DNA from: Humulus lupulus
Taxonomy: Eukaryota; Streptophyta; Magnoliopsida; Rosales; Cannabaceae
NCBI RefSeq assembly: GCF_963169125.1
Contig: NC_084802.1
Coordinates: forward strand, 37,656,607 to 37,720,606
Direction: 5' to 3'
Length of the DNA stretch: 64,000 nt
Below are positions 12,269-24,380 of this stretch, piece after piece. Each line of letters starts with the position of its first letter. Within the stretch, counting starts at the first letter, position 1. The notes beneath the pieces are model-generated. The model was not told the DNA's origin, searched no databases, and worked only from the letters and a program-made list of their open reading frames with translations. The position numbers were made by a program, and so were the translations under genes.

Positions 12269-13138
12269 TGTAACGTCCAAAATTACCTAATAAGGCTTAG
12301 GACCTTGATTAGGGGGTCGGGATGGCAAATCATGGAAAATTATGTGTTAAGTGATATATATGTGTGTCATTATATGATTATGTGAGTTATATTATAATAT
12401 GACTAGATATGCATGTGTTAGGTGTATTAAATATGCATGTGAGCCCGTTTCTTATTAGAAGGGCAATTTTCATAATTTGGCATGTTATTAGTATATTTGG
12501 AATATATATGGGCATATATGTGATATATGTGTGAGACCACATTATTATGTGGATATATTTGGGTTACTCGGCACGAGGCGATCCTAGGGAGCAAGTTAGC
12601 AGGACAGTCACAACAAGACTGAATACCCGGCTCGGGGTGAGTCAAAGGGTATTTTGGTTATCTGGTACCTTATCGGGTTATCGGGTAACGGAAATAAATA
12701 TTCGAGGATATTTCGGAGTTAGTAAGGTTAGGAGGGAATTTAGGAGGATAAACCTCGAGAACGTTTTGGGTACCCCGAGCCTCGGGATTTACTTAGAGTT
12801 ACTTGAACTCTAAGTGACCTCTCATAAACCGGAAAACACAGAAAAACAGAGGAACAAATACACTCTCTCTCGTTCATGCTCTCTCTCTCTCTCTCTCGAT
12901 TGATTGGGAATTCTTGTGATATATGAGGAATCGAAGCTAGTTTAGGCTGAAAAATTGCTCGGGGAAAATCTTGGCATCGTGTTGGGCAGCAGAGGTAACG
13001 ATTTCTAGCCTCAAATCTCTGTGTTTATCTGGTTTTTAGCTGAGTTTTGGAGTTTTTGAAACTTAATCTGAATTTGAAGATTTGGTGAGGTTTTAGCCAA
13101 GTTTTAGCTTGGGTTTTGTGGGTATTGAAGTGTTGAGT
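12269..13138 (+). repeat. 5' fragment of the outer LTR of block A
   Basis: It begins TGTAACGTCCAAAATTACC, carries the shared GAGGCGATCCTAG block near 12575 and a (CT)n microsatellite at about 12878-12897, and breaks off at about 13138, where integrase sequence begins without any LTR end or primer site. Confidence 0.75.
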
Positions 13139-14460
13139 GGTATGCTTCGATATCAGGGGTGGATTTGTGTTCCAGTAGATAAGGGGATCAGACGAGAGAT
13201 ACTGGATGAGTCTCACACTACGCCATACTCACTTCATCCGGGTACCACGAAGATGTATCAAGATCTACGGGCATTATACTGGTGGCCCGGGATGAAGAAG
13301 GATGTGGTAGAGTATGTGTCTAAATGTTTGACATGTCAGCAGGTAAAGGCTGAGCATCAGCGACCAACGGGATTGCTTCAGCCTTTGGGTATCCCAGAAT
13401 GGAAGTGGGAGGACATCACAATGGATTTTGTGGGAGGACTACCCAGGACGGTGGGACTTTGCGACTCGGTGTGCGTGATAGTAGACAGATACACCAAGTC
13501 AGCTCATTTTCTGCCAGTGAAGTCGACCTATACAGTGGAACAGTATGAATAGTTGTATGTGAGGGAGATAGTTCGTCTCCATGGGGTTCCAAAGTCTATT
13601 GTATCTGATCGAGACCCTATCTTTACCTCTAAGTTTTGAGGAACTCTGTAAAGAGCTATGGGGACCCAGCTGAAGTTTAGCATAACTTTTCATCCTCAGA
13701 CTGATGGACAAACTGAGAGGACGATTCAGATGTTAGAGGACATGCTTAGGGTGTGTGTGATTGATTTCGAGGGGTCTTGGAGTAAGTATCTACCATTGAT
13801 TGAGTTCTCGTATAACAACAGTTATCAATCTACGATTGGAGTGGCCCCTTATGAAATGCTATATGGGAGAAAGTGTAGATCATCCATTCACTGGGATTAT
13901 ATGGGTGAGAGGAGGTACTTAGGGCCAGATATGGTTCAGAAGGCTAATGAGGCAATTGAGAAGATTCGAGCCAGAATGCTTGCTTCCCAGAGTAGACAGA
14001 AAAGCTACGCTGATCCTAAGCGTAGGAATGTGGAGTTTCAGGTTGGGGACCACGTGTTTCTGCGAGTCTCACCATGGAGAGGGGTAAGGAGATTTGGAGT
14101 AAAGGGCAAGCTGAGCCCTCAGTTTGTTGGACCTTTCGAGATCATGGAGAGGATTGGATAGGTGGCTTATAGGTTGGCCCTGCCACCGTCATTGTCAGGA
14201 GTTCATGATGTATTCCATGTCTCCATGTTGCAGAAGTATGTTTCAGATACAACACATGTGCTGAAGTATGAGGATTTTGAGTTACAGACAGATTTGTCCT
14301 ATGAAGAGCACCAGTTCAGATTTTGGACCAGAAGGACAAAGTTTTACGGAATAAGACAATTCCGTTAGTTAAGGTGTTGTGGAGAAATATCAAGGTCGAG
14401 GAAGCGACCTGGGAGTTGGAGACAGCGATGCGGGATCAGTATCCCGAGCTATTCAGGTAA
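13139..14460 (+). pseudogene. Chromovirus integrase and chromodomain, broken (block A)
   Basis: Translation gives the HHCC zinc-binding part (HPGTTKMYQDL ... CLTCQQVKAEHQRP), the catalytic core (ITMDFVGGLPRT, SIVSDRDP, SYNNSYQSTIGVAPYE), a GPY/F-like C-terminal module and a chromodomain-type end near EEATWELE. Stops interrupt it at 13550, 13638, 13648 and 14159, and a frameshift lies near 14320. In living elements integrase inserts the cDNA and the chromodomain steers it to chromatin marks. This copy starts abruptly within the integrase N-terminus, directly after LTR sequence, so everything upstream in pol is missing. The order of motifs and the very long LTR place it in the Tekay (Del) group, by family knowledge. 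Confidence 0.82.
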
Positions 14461-14481
14461 ATTTCGAGGATGAAATTCTCA

Positions 14482-14496
14482 ATAGGAGGGGATAGT
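14482..14496 (+). other. Polypurine tract before the middle LTR of block A
   Basis: AATAGGAGGGGATAG plus T stands directly before TGTAACGACCC. The same GAGGGGATAGT motif precedes the 3' LTR in G and, on the minus strand, in B. Confidence 0.7.
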
Positions 14497-15137
14497 TGTA
14501 ACGACCCAAAATCACTAATATGGCTTAAGGGCCCTGATTAGTGTGCCGGGAGGGCATAATTGACTTATGAGTGAATTTATTAATTTAATGCATGATTATA
14601 TGATGGGCATGCTTGTATGATTATATGAATATAATTGTGGTTAAATATTATATCTGTGAGAACCACATTATCATCTGGGCAGATTTGCAGTGAACGACTT
14701 GAGGCGATCCTAGGAAGCTAGATAGCGGGAAAAGTCACAACGGGGCTTAGTATTTGACTTTGGATAAGTCAAGTATCGGGTAGTTATTTAGACTATCGGG
14801 TTATGGAAATAAATATATGGAGATATATTCGAGAGTAGAAAGCTTAGGTGGGAATATTGGGGAAATTTATCGTTTTGCTCTCGGGGACGTTTCCGGTACC
14901 CCGAGCCTCGGGATTGACTTAACTGGCTAGGATTAGATTAAGTTAATAAAAAATAGGGGAACAAAACACAAACTGACTCATACTCTCTCTCTCCTCTTCT
15001 CCTCTCTTTTCTCTCCCAAGAAACTACAGAAAACCTAAGGGAATCAGCTGGGAAAACTCTATGTTTGAGCTGAATTCATGAAGGCTTAGCTTAGCTCAGA
15101 CTAAGGGTCACTCAATCAAGATTAAGGTGAGAGTTGA

Positions 15138-17530
15138 TGTAACGCCCTGGTTACCCCAGAACAGTTACGGTGAACAGTGAACCAGAAATTTGACCCGCTA
15201 CCCGAGTCCTTTGGTTAAAAACGTGATCTAAGTGTTATTATCAGGTTAAGGTGAAAAACCAGTAAAAAGGAAAGGATACATTTCATTAAGTAAATAAACT
15301 GCTCATGAGCCATTCAAAATGTTTATAAGTTGTTTACAATACAAAATGGTCGCTATTGTTTCAAATTTACAATCCCCGCCGACCTAAGCGGCAAAAATAG
15401 GGTAAACCCCTAGTCTCTCTGAGAATTCCCTGACCGTGGTGGTCAAGCGGCCAAATATGTACACAACATCGCCTAAGCTCTCCACTCAAGGTTGGGTGAG
15501 CTTCTCTTTTCCTTTACCTGCACCACACAACACCCATGAGCCAAGGCCCAGCAAGAAAACACAATAAAGCATGATATAATATCAACAATGACCATAGTAA
15601 TCATTCAAGACCATCAGTCCAAAACAGATAGGTGACAGTAGCAAAAGTCACAAAAGTGGGTACAACTCCCTTTAGACATGTGACGATAGGGTCACCAGGG
15701 CTTAACTGATAAGTTTTCCTTTCATAAGTTCGAACAGGATAGGTGTATGGTGAATGGTCACCAACATAACCTTCCTCCCGACTCTAGAGTCGTAACTATG
15801 GAACAACGTTCCCTAGCCATGTGACAAACAGTCACCGGGGCCCTATGCCCTGGCTCTGAGTGCTAGTCTTAGACTAGTCAAGCGCTTATAAGTTCATCAA
15901 CCTTAGGGTCGGTCCAGCATTAATGCCATAGAGCCATTCAATGCTGATATCGATTAGATCTAATCTTCATTTGGCCCGGCGTTCATAACGCTCTGCCATT
16001 TCTGACTCTTGGGTCAGTGTCCCTGACTAGTCAGTGCCATAAACAAGTAATCAACATTCACTAGCATTTAATATGCAATCCATGTCCACACATATCAACC
16101 AACATGCTTCAATAACAAACCATGCATGTCATATACCTATACAAGGTGCAACTGTATTCATACACTGTTTTCTTACCTCTGGTTCGAGTGAAAGTTATTA
16201 TAAGAACGACCCCTGAGAACGATCAATCTTTAAATTCCTTGACGGTCACCTGGTTATAACCAAAATATAGAATTCATCAATGAAAACGATAACAAAGGGT
16301 TCCCAAACCAAAACCTAGCCTCCGAGACATCAAACACTACTCAACCGGGTAATAGGTTCGACCTCGAGGCCTAAGGCTTGAATCCCCAAGCTAAAAACAT
16401 AATTCTAGCCAAAAAGCCACTAAGGGCCGTGGCCCTCCCTAGCTGTACCGCGATGCGCCCCTCAAACAGAGGCGGCCCTCTCTGTCAAACACCATGGGCT
16501 GCGGTGCACCACAGCCATGCCGCGACTCAATACCCAGACCAGCCAAAAATCCAACATGCACCAGCTAGACCTCCCCTGTGTTTTCCCTTGGAACCAAGCC
16601 TTCAAACTAACTCCAAACCTCCTCCAAACACTCAATTCAACCTCTAAACATCACCTATAACTCACCCTCATCAAAACCCAAGCTAAACATCAATCAAAAC
16701 CTCCATAAATCCAAACTATCATCAAGAAATCACAAACTGAAATCTTAAACTAAAACAGAGTAAAAACCAGAAACTTATGGCTGAACTCACCTCAAATCCG
16801 AGTTTGAACCTCTTTCAATGGCTGAACCAAGTCTACAAACCCAGCCCCTTGATTTCCTAGCTTGAAACCTCACTTTGAGCTCAAAAACTCCAAAGGAGAA
16901 ATGGTGGAGATTGATGTATGGGAAGGAGAAGTAAAACCCTGTTTTTGCTCTGTTTTTTCTACAGCCATCTAAAGTCATATAAATCCAAACCCAAATGACC
17001 TAAATACCCCTAGGTCACATAAGGTTTCTAAAATCATTCCAAGGTAAAATTGGTACTTTCTACTTATCCCGTTAATCATAATTAACGCTTCCCAATTCCC
17101 GCTAATCTCAATATTCTCAAACACCAATAATTCATATCCCGTTACCCTATAATTTCCGGTAATGCTCTAATCATTAAAAACACCCCGAGACTCACCTCGA
17201 GCCCCGAGCTTAAACCTGTTACGACCAAAGCGATAAATTATACTTAAAGATCGTCTCATGCTGAAATACTCGAACCAACCCACATTATAATGTGGCCTCA
17301 CAATATATCATTGACATGCAAACAAATATACAATTATGCCCTCAACGGGCCAAATTACCAAAACACCCCTGTAAACAAATGTGGACCCACATGCATGCAT
17401 TTAACATCATATTATAATATAATTCTCATAAACATGCATAAATTCATTTAATGACATAATTAAACAGTTACGACCCTCCTGGCCTACTAATCCAGCCATT
17501 AAACCATATTAGGGAATCCGGGGCATTACA
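15138..17530 (-). repeat. 3' LTR of element B
   Basis: 2393 bp; on the minus strand it starts TGTAATGCCCCGG after the polypurine tract and ends GGGCGTTACA. It has AGAGGTAAGAAAACAG (about 16166-16178) and GTGGTGCAGGTAAAGG (about 15511-15526), and a CpG-rich middle (about 16420-16540). Confidence 0.92.
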
Positions 17531-17548
17531 ACTATCCCCTCCTTACAG
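17531..17548 (-). other. Polypurine tract of element B
   Basis: The minus strand reads CTGTAAGGAGGGGATAGT immediately before the LTR start. It primes plus-strand DNA synthesis in the family. Confidence 0.75.
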
Positions 17549-17566
17549 AAATTTCGTCCTCGAAAT

Positions 17567-18985
17567 TTACCTGAACAGCTCGGGATACTGACTCCGCATA
17601 TCTGACTCCAGCTCCCAGGTCGCCTCCTCGACCTTGCTGTTCCTCCACAACACCTTAACCAAAGGTATTGTCTTATTCCTGAGGACTTTATCTTTCTTGT
17701 CAAGTATCTGAACAGGCTGCTCCTCAAAGGAGAGATCTGGCTCAAGCTCCAGATCTTCATAACTCAAAACATGACTCTCATCAGATACATACCTCCGAAG
17801 AGCGGATACATGGAACACATTATGCACGGCCGACAATGCCGGAGGCAAAGCTAGCCTGTAAGCCACTTGACCAATCCTCTCCAGGATCTCAAATGGACCT
17901 ACAAACCTAGGACTCAGCTTGCCTTTCTTCCCAAACCTTCTCACCCATTTCCATGGCGAGACTCTAAGGAAAACATAGTCTCCCACCTGGAACTCCACGT
18001 TCCTGCATTTGGGATCTGCATAGCTTTTCTGTCTACTCTGAGAAGTAAGCATCCGAGCTCTAATCTTGTCAATAGCCTCACTGGTCCTCTGAACTGCCTC
18101 AGGACCTAAGTATCTCCTTTCACCTGTCTCATCCCAATGAATGGGAGATGTGCACTTCCTACCATACATCACCTCATAAGGTGCAACTCCAATGGTAGAC
18201 TGATAACTGTTATTATAGGATAACTCTATCAAAGGTAGATACTTACTCCATGATCCACCAAAGTCCAGCACACATGCCCGCAGCATGTCTTCAAATATCT
18301 GGATCGTCCTCTCAGATTGCCCATCTGTCTGAGGATGATAATCTGTACTGAACTTCAACTGTGTACCCATAGCTTTCTGTAAACTCCCCCAGAACTTGGA
18401 AGTAAAAGTAGGGTCCCGATCTGACACGATCGACCTAGGTGCTCCATGTAGGCGCATGATCTCTCTCACATAGAGATCTGCATATTGGTCAACTGTATAA
18501 GTAGTCCTCACTGGCAGAAAGTGAGCTGACTTGGTGTAGCGATCCACTATCACCCAAATGGAATCATGCTGACCAATAGTCCTGGGTAAGCCCACCACAA
18601 AGTCCATTGTGATGTCTTCCCACTTCCACTCTGGGATATCCAGAGGCTGCAATAACCCTGCCGGCCTCTGATGCTCAACCTTGACCTGTTGACATGTCAA
18701 GCACTTAGCCACATACTCTACTGCATCTCTCTTCATCCCTGGCCACCAGTACAATGATCTCACATCCTAATACATCTTCGTGGTGCCTGGATGCAAAGAG
18801 TAAGGTGTAGTATGAGATTCATCCAGAATCTCTTGCCTCAAAGCAGTGTCTAACGGAACACATATCCGTCCCTTGTATCTTAACAACCCCAAATCAGACA
18901 CTGTATAATCTCTGGATGCTCCAGCCAAGACATCCTCTCTAATCTTGATCAGCTGTGGATCACTCAGCTGACCTTCCTTGATCCT
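17567..18985 (-). pseudogene. Integrase with C-terminal chromodomain, element B
   Basis: A 398-residue open stretch (18763-17567) holds most of the enzyme; its first part lies upstream, behind an in-frame stop at about 18764-18766 (after HPGTTKMY). Visible parts: zinc-binding HHCC (SLHPGTTKMY ... CLTCQQVKVEHQRP), catalytic Asp in ITMDFVVGLPRT, second Asp in SIVSDRDP, Glu in STIGVAPYE, GPY/F-type module ([20 protein letters not shown]) and the end [20 protein letters not shown], which reads as a chromodomain. The catalytic triad is intact. This is the best preserved integrase in the window; one stop codon is the only clear lesion within it. Confidence 0.85.
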
Positions 18986-19482
18986 CTCTAACAGTGTAGA
19001 CTGTAGCGTAATATTGGCCAACTGGCCCACCAGCAACTCTATACCAGCTCTGGTCATATCATCAGCTAACTCTCTGGCTATCAGCTTAATACCATGAATC
19101 TGTCCCGGACCCTTCCGGCTTAAAGCATCAGCTACCATGTTGGCTTTCCCTGGATGATACAGAATCTCACAATCATAATCTTTTACCAACTCCAGTCAAT
19201 GCCTTTGCCTCATATTCAAGTCCTTCTAAGTGAAGAAGTACTTCAGGCTCTTGTGGTTTGTATAAATCTCACACTTCTCTCCATAGAGATAATGCCTCCA
19301 TATCTTTAAAGCAAAAACCACCGCCGCCAACTCTAAGTCATGAGTAGAATACCTCTTCTCATACTCCTTCAACTGACGAGAAGCATAAGCTATAACCTTC
19401 TCTGATTGCATCAGAACACAGCCCAAACCCTGATGAGAAGCATCGCAGTAAATCACAAACTTCTCCTGGTCTGACGGAAGAC
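18986..19482 (-). pseudogene. RNase H domain, element B
   Basis: The gypsy RNase H reads [20 protein letters not shown], then [20 protein letters not shown], then [15 protein letters not shown], ending in YHPGKANMVADALSRK. In [11 protein letters not shown] the usual catalytic Asp of TDHK is Asn. Stops fall at about 19223-19225 and 19190-19195, and there is a frame change between RT and RNase H near 19460-19485. The domain removes RNA from the RNA-DNA hybrid during reverse transcription; this copy is probably inactive. Confidence 0.8.
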
Positions 19483-20600
19483 TCAGATTGGAGTTGTAAT
19501 CAACCTCTGTTTCAGTTCCTGGAAGCTGTTCTCACATTTATCTGACCACACAAACTTCTGAATCTTGCGTGTCAGCTCAGTCAATGAAGTAGTAATCTTT
19601 GAGAATCCTTCCACGAAACGCCTATAATACCCTGCCAATCCAAGGAAACTTCTAACCTCATAAGCATTCTTTGGCCTTGGCCAATCTCTGACCGCTTCAA
19701 TCTTTGCTGGATCTACTTTAATCCCCTCCTTACTGACAATATGCCCGAGAAAGGATACCTGAGACAACCAGAATTCACACTTCTCGAACTTTGCAAACAG
19801 TCCGTGTTCCCTCAATCTCTGTAGAACCAACCTGAGATGTTGCTCATGCTCTGACTCAGAATGAGAATATACCAGAATATCATCGATGAAGACAATCACA
19901 AACTGGTCTAAATAATCCTTAAACACTCTGTTCATCATATCCATGAAAGCAGCAGAGGCATTAGTCAATCCAAATGACATAACTAGAAACTCATAATGCC
20001 CATACCTGGTACGAAAAGCGGTCTTCGGTATGTCCCCCTCCTTAACCCTCAACTGATGATAACCAGGACGAAGGTCGATCTTAGAGAATACCGTCTTACC
20101 CTGCAATTGATCAAACAAATCATCTATCCTTGGCAAAGGATACCGTTTCTTAATTGTCAACTTATTCAGTTCTCTGTAATCTATACACATCCTCAGAGAA
20201 CCATCCTTCTTCTTTACAAACAGAACTGGCGCACCCCAAGGTGAGAAACTAGGTCTGATAAAACCCAAATCTAACAGCTCTTGCAATTGTACTTTTAATT
20301 CTTTCAGCTCAGCTAGGGCCATTCTGTATGGTGCTCTAGACACTGGCTCCGTCCCTGGTGCCAGTTCTATAACAAACTCAATCTCTCTGTGTGGTGGCAA
20401 CCCTGGAAAATCTTCTGGAAACACATCCAGAAACTCACAAACAAGTCTAGTCTCCTCTGGTCTCACTGGCACGACCTGAGTGGTATCAACCACACTGGCT
20501 AAGAATCCAATGCAACCTCCTTGCAATAGATCCCTAGCCCTCAATACAGATATCAATGGTATGCGAGGTCCATGCACAGCACCAACAAACACAAAAGGAT
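19483..20600 (-). pseudogene. Reverse transcriptase, element B
   Basis: A 369-residue open stretch. It opens shortly after the protease region ([20 protein letters not shown]), followed by the RT fingers and palm: [51 protein letters not shown] and the catalytic [12 protein letters not shown], then [20 protein letters not shown]. The FIDD active site is intact. The protease and gag that should lie upstream are replaced by LTR sequence at 20601: a deletion joined them at a shared CC(C). Adjacent RNase H and integrase follow on the same strand as one former polyprotein. Confidence 0.87.
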
Positions 20601-21040
20601 CCCAATTCCCGCTAATCTAAATATTCTCAAACACCAATAATTCATATCCCGTTACCCTATAATTCCCAGTAATGCTCTAATCATTAAAAACACCCCGAGA
20701 CTCACCCCGAGCCCCGAGCTTAAACCTGTTATGACCAAACCGATAAATTATACTTAAAGATCGTCTCATGCCGAAATACTCAAACCAACCCACATTATAA
20801 TGTGGCCTCACAATATATCATTGACATGCAAACAAATATACAATTATGCCCTCAACGGGCCAAATTACCAAAACACCCCTGTAAACAAATGTGGACCCAC
20901 ATGCATGCATTTAACATCATATTATAATATAATTCTCATAAACATGCATAAATTCATTTAATGGCATAATTAAACAGTTATGGCCCTCCCGGCCTACTAA
21001 TCCAGCCATTAAACCATATTAGGGAATCCGGGGCATTACA
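20601..21040 (-). repeat. Remnant of the 5' LTR of element B
   Basis: 440 bp that align without gaps to 17091-17530 of the 3' LTR, with about 13 mismatches by eye. It holds only the start (U3 end) of the LTR; the rest and all sequence up to RT are deleted. Confidence 0.9.
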
Positions 21041-22678
21041 GTTGAATTGTGTTTTTGGGTGTTAGAACTCTAAGTTTTTGGCTGAATATTAAGGTGTTTA
21101 TGATTTTGATGTTTGAGGGCTGAATTGAAGATAAGTGCTTGGGTTTTAGCTTGGAGATTGTCAAGGAGGTGGTTCAACAAAAGTGGTAAGCTTCAATTCA
21201 TAATTCAAAGGTTAAAATTTGAGTTTTTGCATGACTGGTTTTGGTGTTTTGAGTTGCTGGGTTTCAGAGAATCAAAATGGAGTTTTAGTAGGTTTCTAGG
21301 CTGAATTTTTGTTGGATTATGTTGTTAAAGTCAGGATAAAAGTTTTGTGATTAGTGGGTTTTGAGTTAGGATGCTTTGGAATGGTTTTGGATGAGGTTAG
21401 GATGCTAGAAATGGTGGTTTTTCTGGGCACGAAGGGGAGGGCGGCGACTCTGTTCTAGAGCGCTGCGGCCCTACGAAGCAAGAGAGCCAAGGAGGCTCGG
21501 CCAGGGGAGAGTGCCGTGGCGCCCTTGGGCAGGGCCGTGGCGCATGTCTGCTTACTGGGGGCCTTGGGCTCTGTTTTAGAGGCGGGCCGCGGTTAGGCTT
21601 CAAGGGCCGCAGCCCTTAGGTGCATTCTTGAACATTTGGGGATTTTAGGCGCGAGAGTTTAGCCTAGGGTGCTCAGGATCGATTTCCCCACCGTGCTTGG
21701 TGGAATTCGATGTCCCGGAAGCTAGTATGGTACCCAGAAACCTTTACTTGAATATTAATGGAATCCAATACCTTGGTTGTGACTAGGTGCTAAAGCTAGG
21801 GCTCGGGAACAGATCGTGCTCGAGAAGCGTCGCTCGTAATCAGTGAACGTAAAAACTAAAGGTAAGAAAACTGCACCCGGTTGTATAATTGTAATGGGAC
21901 TAAGGGCTCCCTAATATGTATGCTTGAAAGGATGGTATTATGCCATGTAAATAGTGAACCAACGACCTAAGAGTGCCAAGGGTTACACTAGCGCACAGGG
22001 CGCGGCTTGGCCACTGGTAGTCGAGGACAGCTTATTTTGCACTGAGCTCGGTTTAAGCAGGCCGGAGTCAGTGGGGTAAACAGAGGGTGTGGCCTAAGTT
22101 GTCGGCCCTGACTACTATGTGACCTAATTGTTATTTGTGACTAGTTGCATTATTGGTTATGTATAAGTGCTAAGTGGTTAATGTGGAGTATTAAGTGTTT
22201 GAACATGCTTAAAGAGTTGATTATCTGTTGTTGTTGTTGTTTGTGTTGCATATTATGTTTTCTTCCTGGGCCTTGGTTCACGGGTGCTACGTGGTGCAGG
22301 TAAAGGCAAGGGCAAGCTTGATCAGCTCTGACTTGGAGAGCTCTGCGAGCTGAATGTACATGACCAGCTGCTCAGCTACCACAGTTGAGGATTAGGCAGG
22401 GACGTGAGAACCAGAATTGTCTATTTTGCCTTAGTATGGTTGACGGTTGTCTGTATTTTGGAGATTCTGTAAACCAACTTTTAAACTCCGTTTCTTTTTG
22501 GTATCCCATGTACAAAACTGTTTAATTATATAAAGTGTAACTTTTGAGACCAAAACTTTTTTAACCCTAGCTCATACATGTTTAGTGACACGTTTTTAAA
22601 TTAATGACTTGATTAGCAAGTCCCGCACCTTTATAAATACACAATGTAACAGTCTTGGCTATCCAGGGCGTTACAACT

Positions 22679-22690
22679 TGGTATCAGAGC
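22679..22690 (+). other. Primer-binding site, block A
   Basis: TGGTATCAGAGC, three bases after the LTR end, complements the 3' end of plant initiator methionine tRNA, the usual primer of Tekay elements. Confidence 0.9.
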
Positions 22691-23142
22691 ATCCTAGGTT
22701 TAAGGGTTCCTGAAGATCGGCTAGACATGTACATTCACTGCTAGAGACAAGCTCGATTCAAGGTTTGGTAATGTGTGTAGATGCTTATATGCTTATATGC
22801 CTGAAATGAATTATAAATGTTGTTGTTTATTGGATTAATAGGAAGCATGAGATACTGATAGGGCCTGGCCCTTGAGTGTTGTGTGAAAATATTAAGGCAT
22901 GCTTATCAGCATCGCAGTGCATGTAAATGAGTATTTGAGTGATTAATTGTAAATTGTGTATTGGTGAATACGTGGTAATGTTGGGGCATGCTTATTAGCA
23001 GCCAGTGCATGTGGGTGGATGCCTATATATTGAATGATTGTAATTGGTTATGTTCCTTTGATGGATTTTGGAGAAGTTTTCTTTTACCCTGTCATCATGG
23101 TCTAATTGCCGAGTCGTTGATTGTAGATTGACTTGGATAGTT

Positions 23143-24360
23143 ATGCGCCCAAGAAAATCTACGCGACTAGCTGGCACTAGGTCTGGGACCGAGGGTGATG
23201 ATTAGGGCCAGATTCCTCTGCCAGTCCGTGAGAACTGGCAGCAACTCATGGCAGATATGCAGGCTTGATTACAGAGCCAGGATGAACAGATTCGCCTATT
23301 GCGACAGCAGGCTCCATCAGGGAGCGCTGCCCTTACTGTACCACCTGCAGTGGTACCAGCTGTACAGTCTGGGGAGGTTGGGAACAGGTGAGAGCCGTTA
23401 TATGAGCGGTTCAGGAAGCAGCAACCTCCAATCTTTGAAGGGGGGCCTGATCCACTGAAGGTTGAGCCATGGCTGACTATGATTACTATTATCCTAGATT
23501 TTATGAGGATAGAGGGGCATGACAGAGTGGCCTGTGCCACATATATGTTGAGAGAGGATGCCCGCATCTGGTGGGAAGTGGCTTCACAGACCAGGGATGT
23601 CACTACTCTGAGTTGGGAAGGCTTCGGGGACTTGTTTAGCCAGAAATATTATAATGTTGCTGTCAGGGCAGCAAAAGTTAATGAGTTTGTGGGTTTGGTT
23701 CAGGGCAATATGACTGTTACAGAGTATGCCCTAAAATTTGACAGGCTTGCGAAGTATGCCCCAGATCTTGTGCCTACTGATGCTGCTAGGCAAGATAGAT
23801 TTATCAGGGGGCTTAATGCTATGATAGCCCGGGATGTCAAGATTACAATGGTACCTGGAGGAACAACTTATGCCCAGGCCGTTGAGAAGGCTCTTTATCG
23901 CTGAGGAAGCGGAGAACAAGATTTGGAGGGAAAGTGCGGTGAGGCGTGAGGGCCGCAGAGTAGTGCCTCCTTACTTAGGGACAGGTAGGGGCGGAGGCCC
24001 CAGTGACTTCAAGAGAAAGACTCCTGACACTTCGACCGGTGCTGGTCCTGATAGGAGCGGTCGGGGTGGTTAGAGTGGCCGTCAGGGTGGCGGCGAGGCA
24101 TGGCAGACCTATCCAAAGTGCCCGAGGTGTAGAAGGCATCACTTAGGTGAATGTCGGGCCAAAGCTTGTTTTGTGTGCGGAATAGTGGGGCATCTCAGGA
24201 AAGACTGCCCAACAGTGAAGAAAGCTGAAGCAGGGAAAGTGGATAGCTTGACTCCAGCTTGAGTATTCACTTTGACGCAGGCGGAGGCCGAGGCTAGTCT
24301 CTCGGTAGTTACAGGTCAACTTTCTAGCGCTGGCTCTCCTTTTACTGTATTGATTGATTC
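23143..24360 (+). pseudogene. Gag, broken and truncated (block A)
   Basis: ATG at 23143 opens MRPRKSTRLAGT. The capsid core follows: PPIFEGGPDPLKVEPW, ACATYMLREDARIWWEV, FGDLFSQKYYNVAVRAAKVN and ARQDRFIRGLNAMIARDVKI; then a basic tail and a CCHC knuckle (CFVCGIVGHLRKDC). Stops occur at about 23203, 23266 and 24072, and frame shifts near 23390 and 23900. Gag forms the virus-like particle. The sequence runs into the start of protease (VLIDS near 24345-24360) and is cut there; RT never follows. Confidence 0.83.
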
Positions 24361-24380
24361 GGTAGTTACAGGTCAACTTG
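24301..24380 (+). repeat. Short direct repeat at the gag-side breakpoint of block A
   Basis: TCGGTAGTTACAGGTCAACT occurs at 24302-24321 and again at 24359-24378, 57 bp apart. The first copy is in its proper gag-protease place; the second replaces the protease sequence just at the breakpoint. Confidence 0.85.

Larger units (their letters stand above)
15138..21040 (-). mobile_element. Chromovirus B (Tekay type), nested, 5' part deleted
   Basis: It is flanked by perfect 5-bp duplications GTTGA (15133-15137 and 21041-21045). Minus-strand order: 440-bp remnant of the 5' LTR, RT, RNase H, integrase, chromodomain, polypurine tract, complete 3' LTR. The primer site, gag and protease and about 1.95 kb of the 5' LTR are gone. 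B interrupts the middle LTR of block A and is therefore younger than it. It needs protein supplied in trans to move. Confidence 0.92.
14497..22675 (+). repeat. Middle LTR of block A, split by element B
   Basis: Two pieces, 14497-15137 and 21046-22675, add up to about 2.27 kb once B and one copy of its duplication are removed. It starts TGTAACGACCC after a polypurine tract and ends GGGCGTTACA before a primer site, so it serves both as a 3' LTR for the integrase on its left and as a 5' LTR for the gag on its right. It carries AAAGGTAAGAAAAC at 21858-21871 and GTGGTGCAGGTAAAGG at 22291, and a CpG-rich segment at about 21440-21620. Confidence 0.85.

Noticed and set aside
12269..15137. A simple complete element from the first LTR to the LTR at 14497
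   Set aside because: The left LTR is F-type and stops without a primer site, the integrase and right LTR are G-type, and the GATGA or GTTGA bases near 15133 belong to the B insertion.
16378..16647. 89-codon ORF as a gene
   Set aside because: It lies within the 3' LTR of element B and is not kept in the related LTRs.
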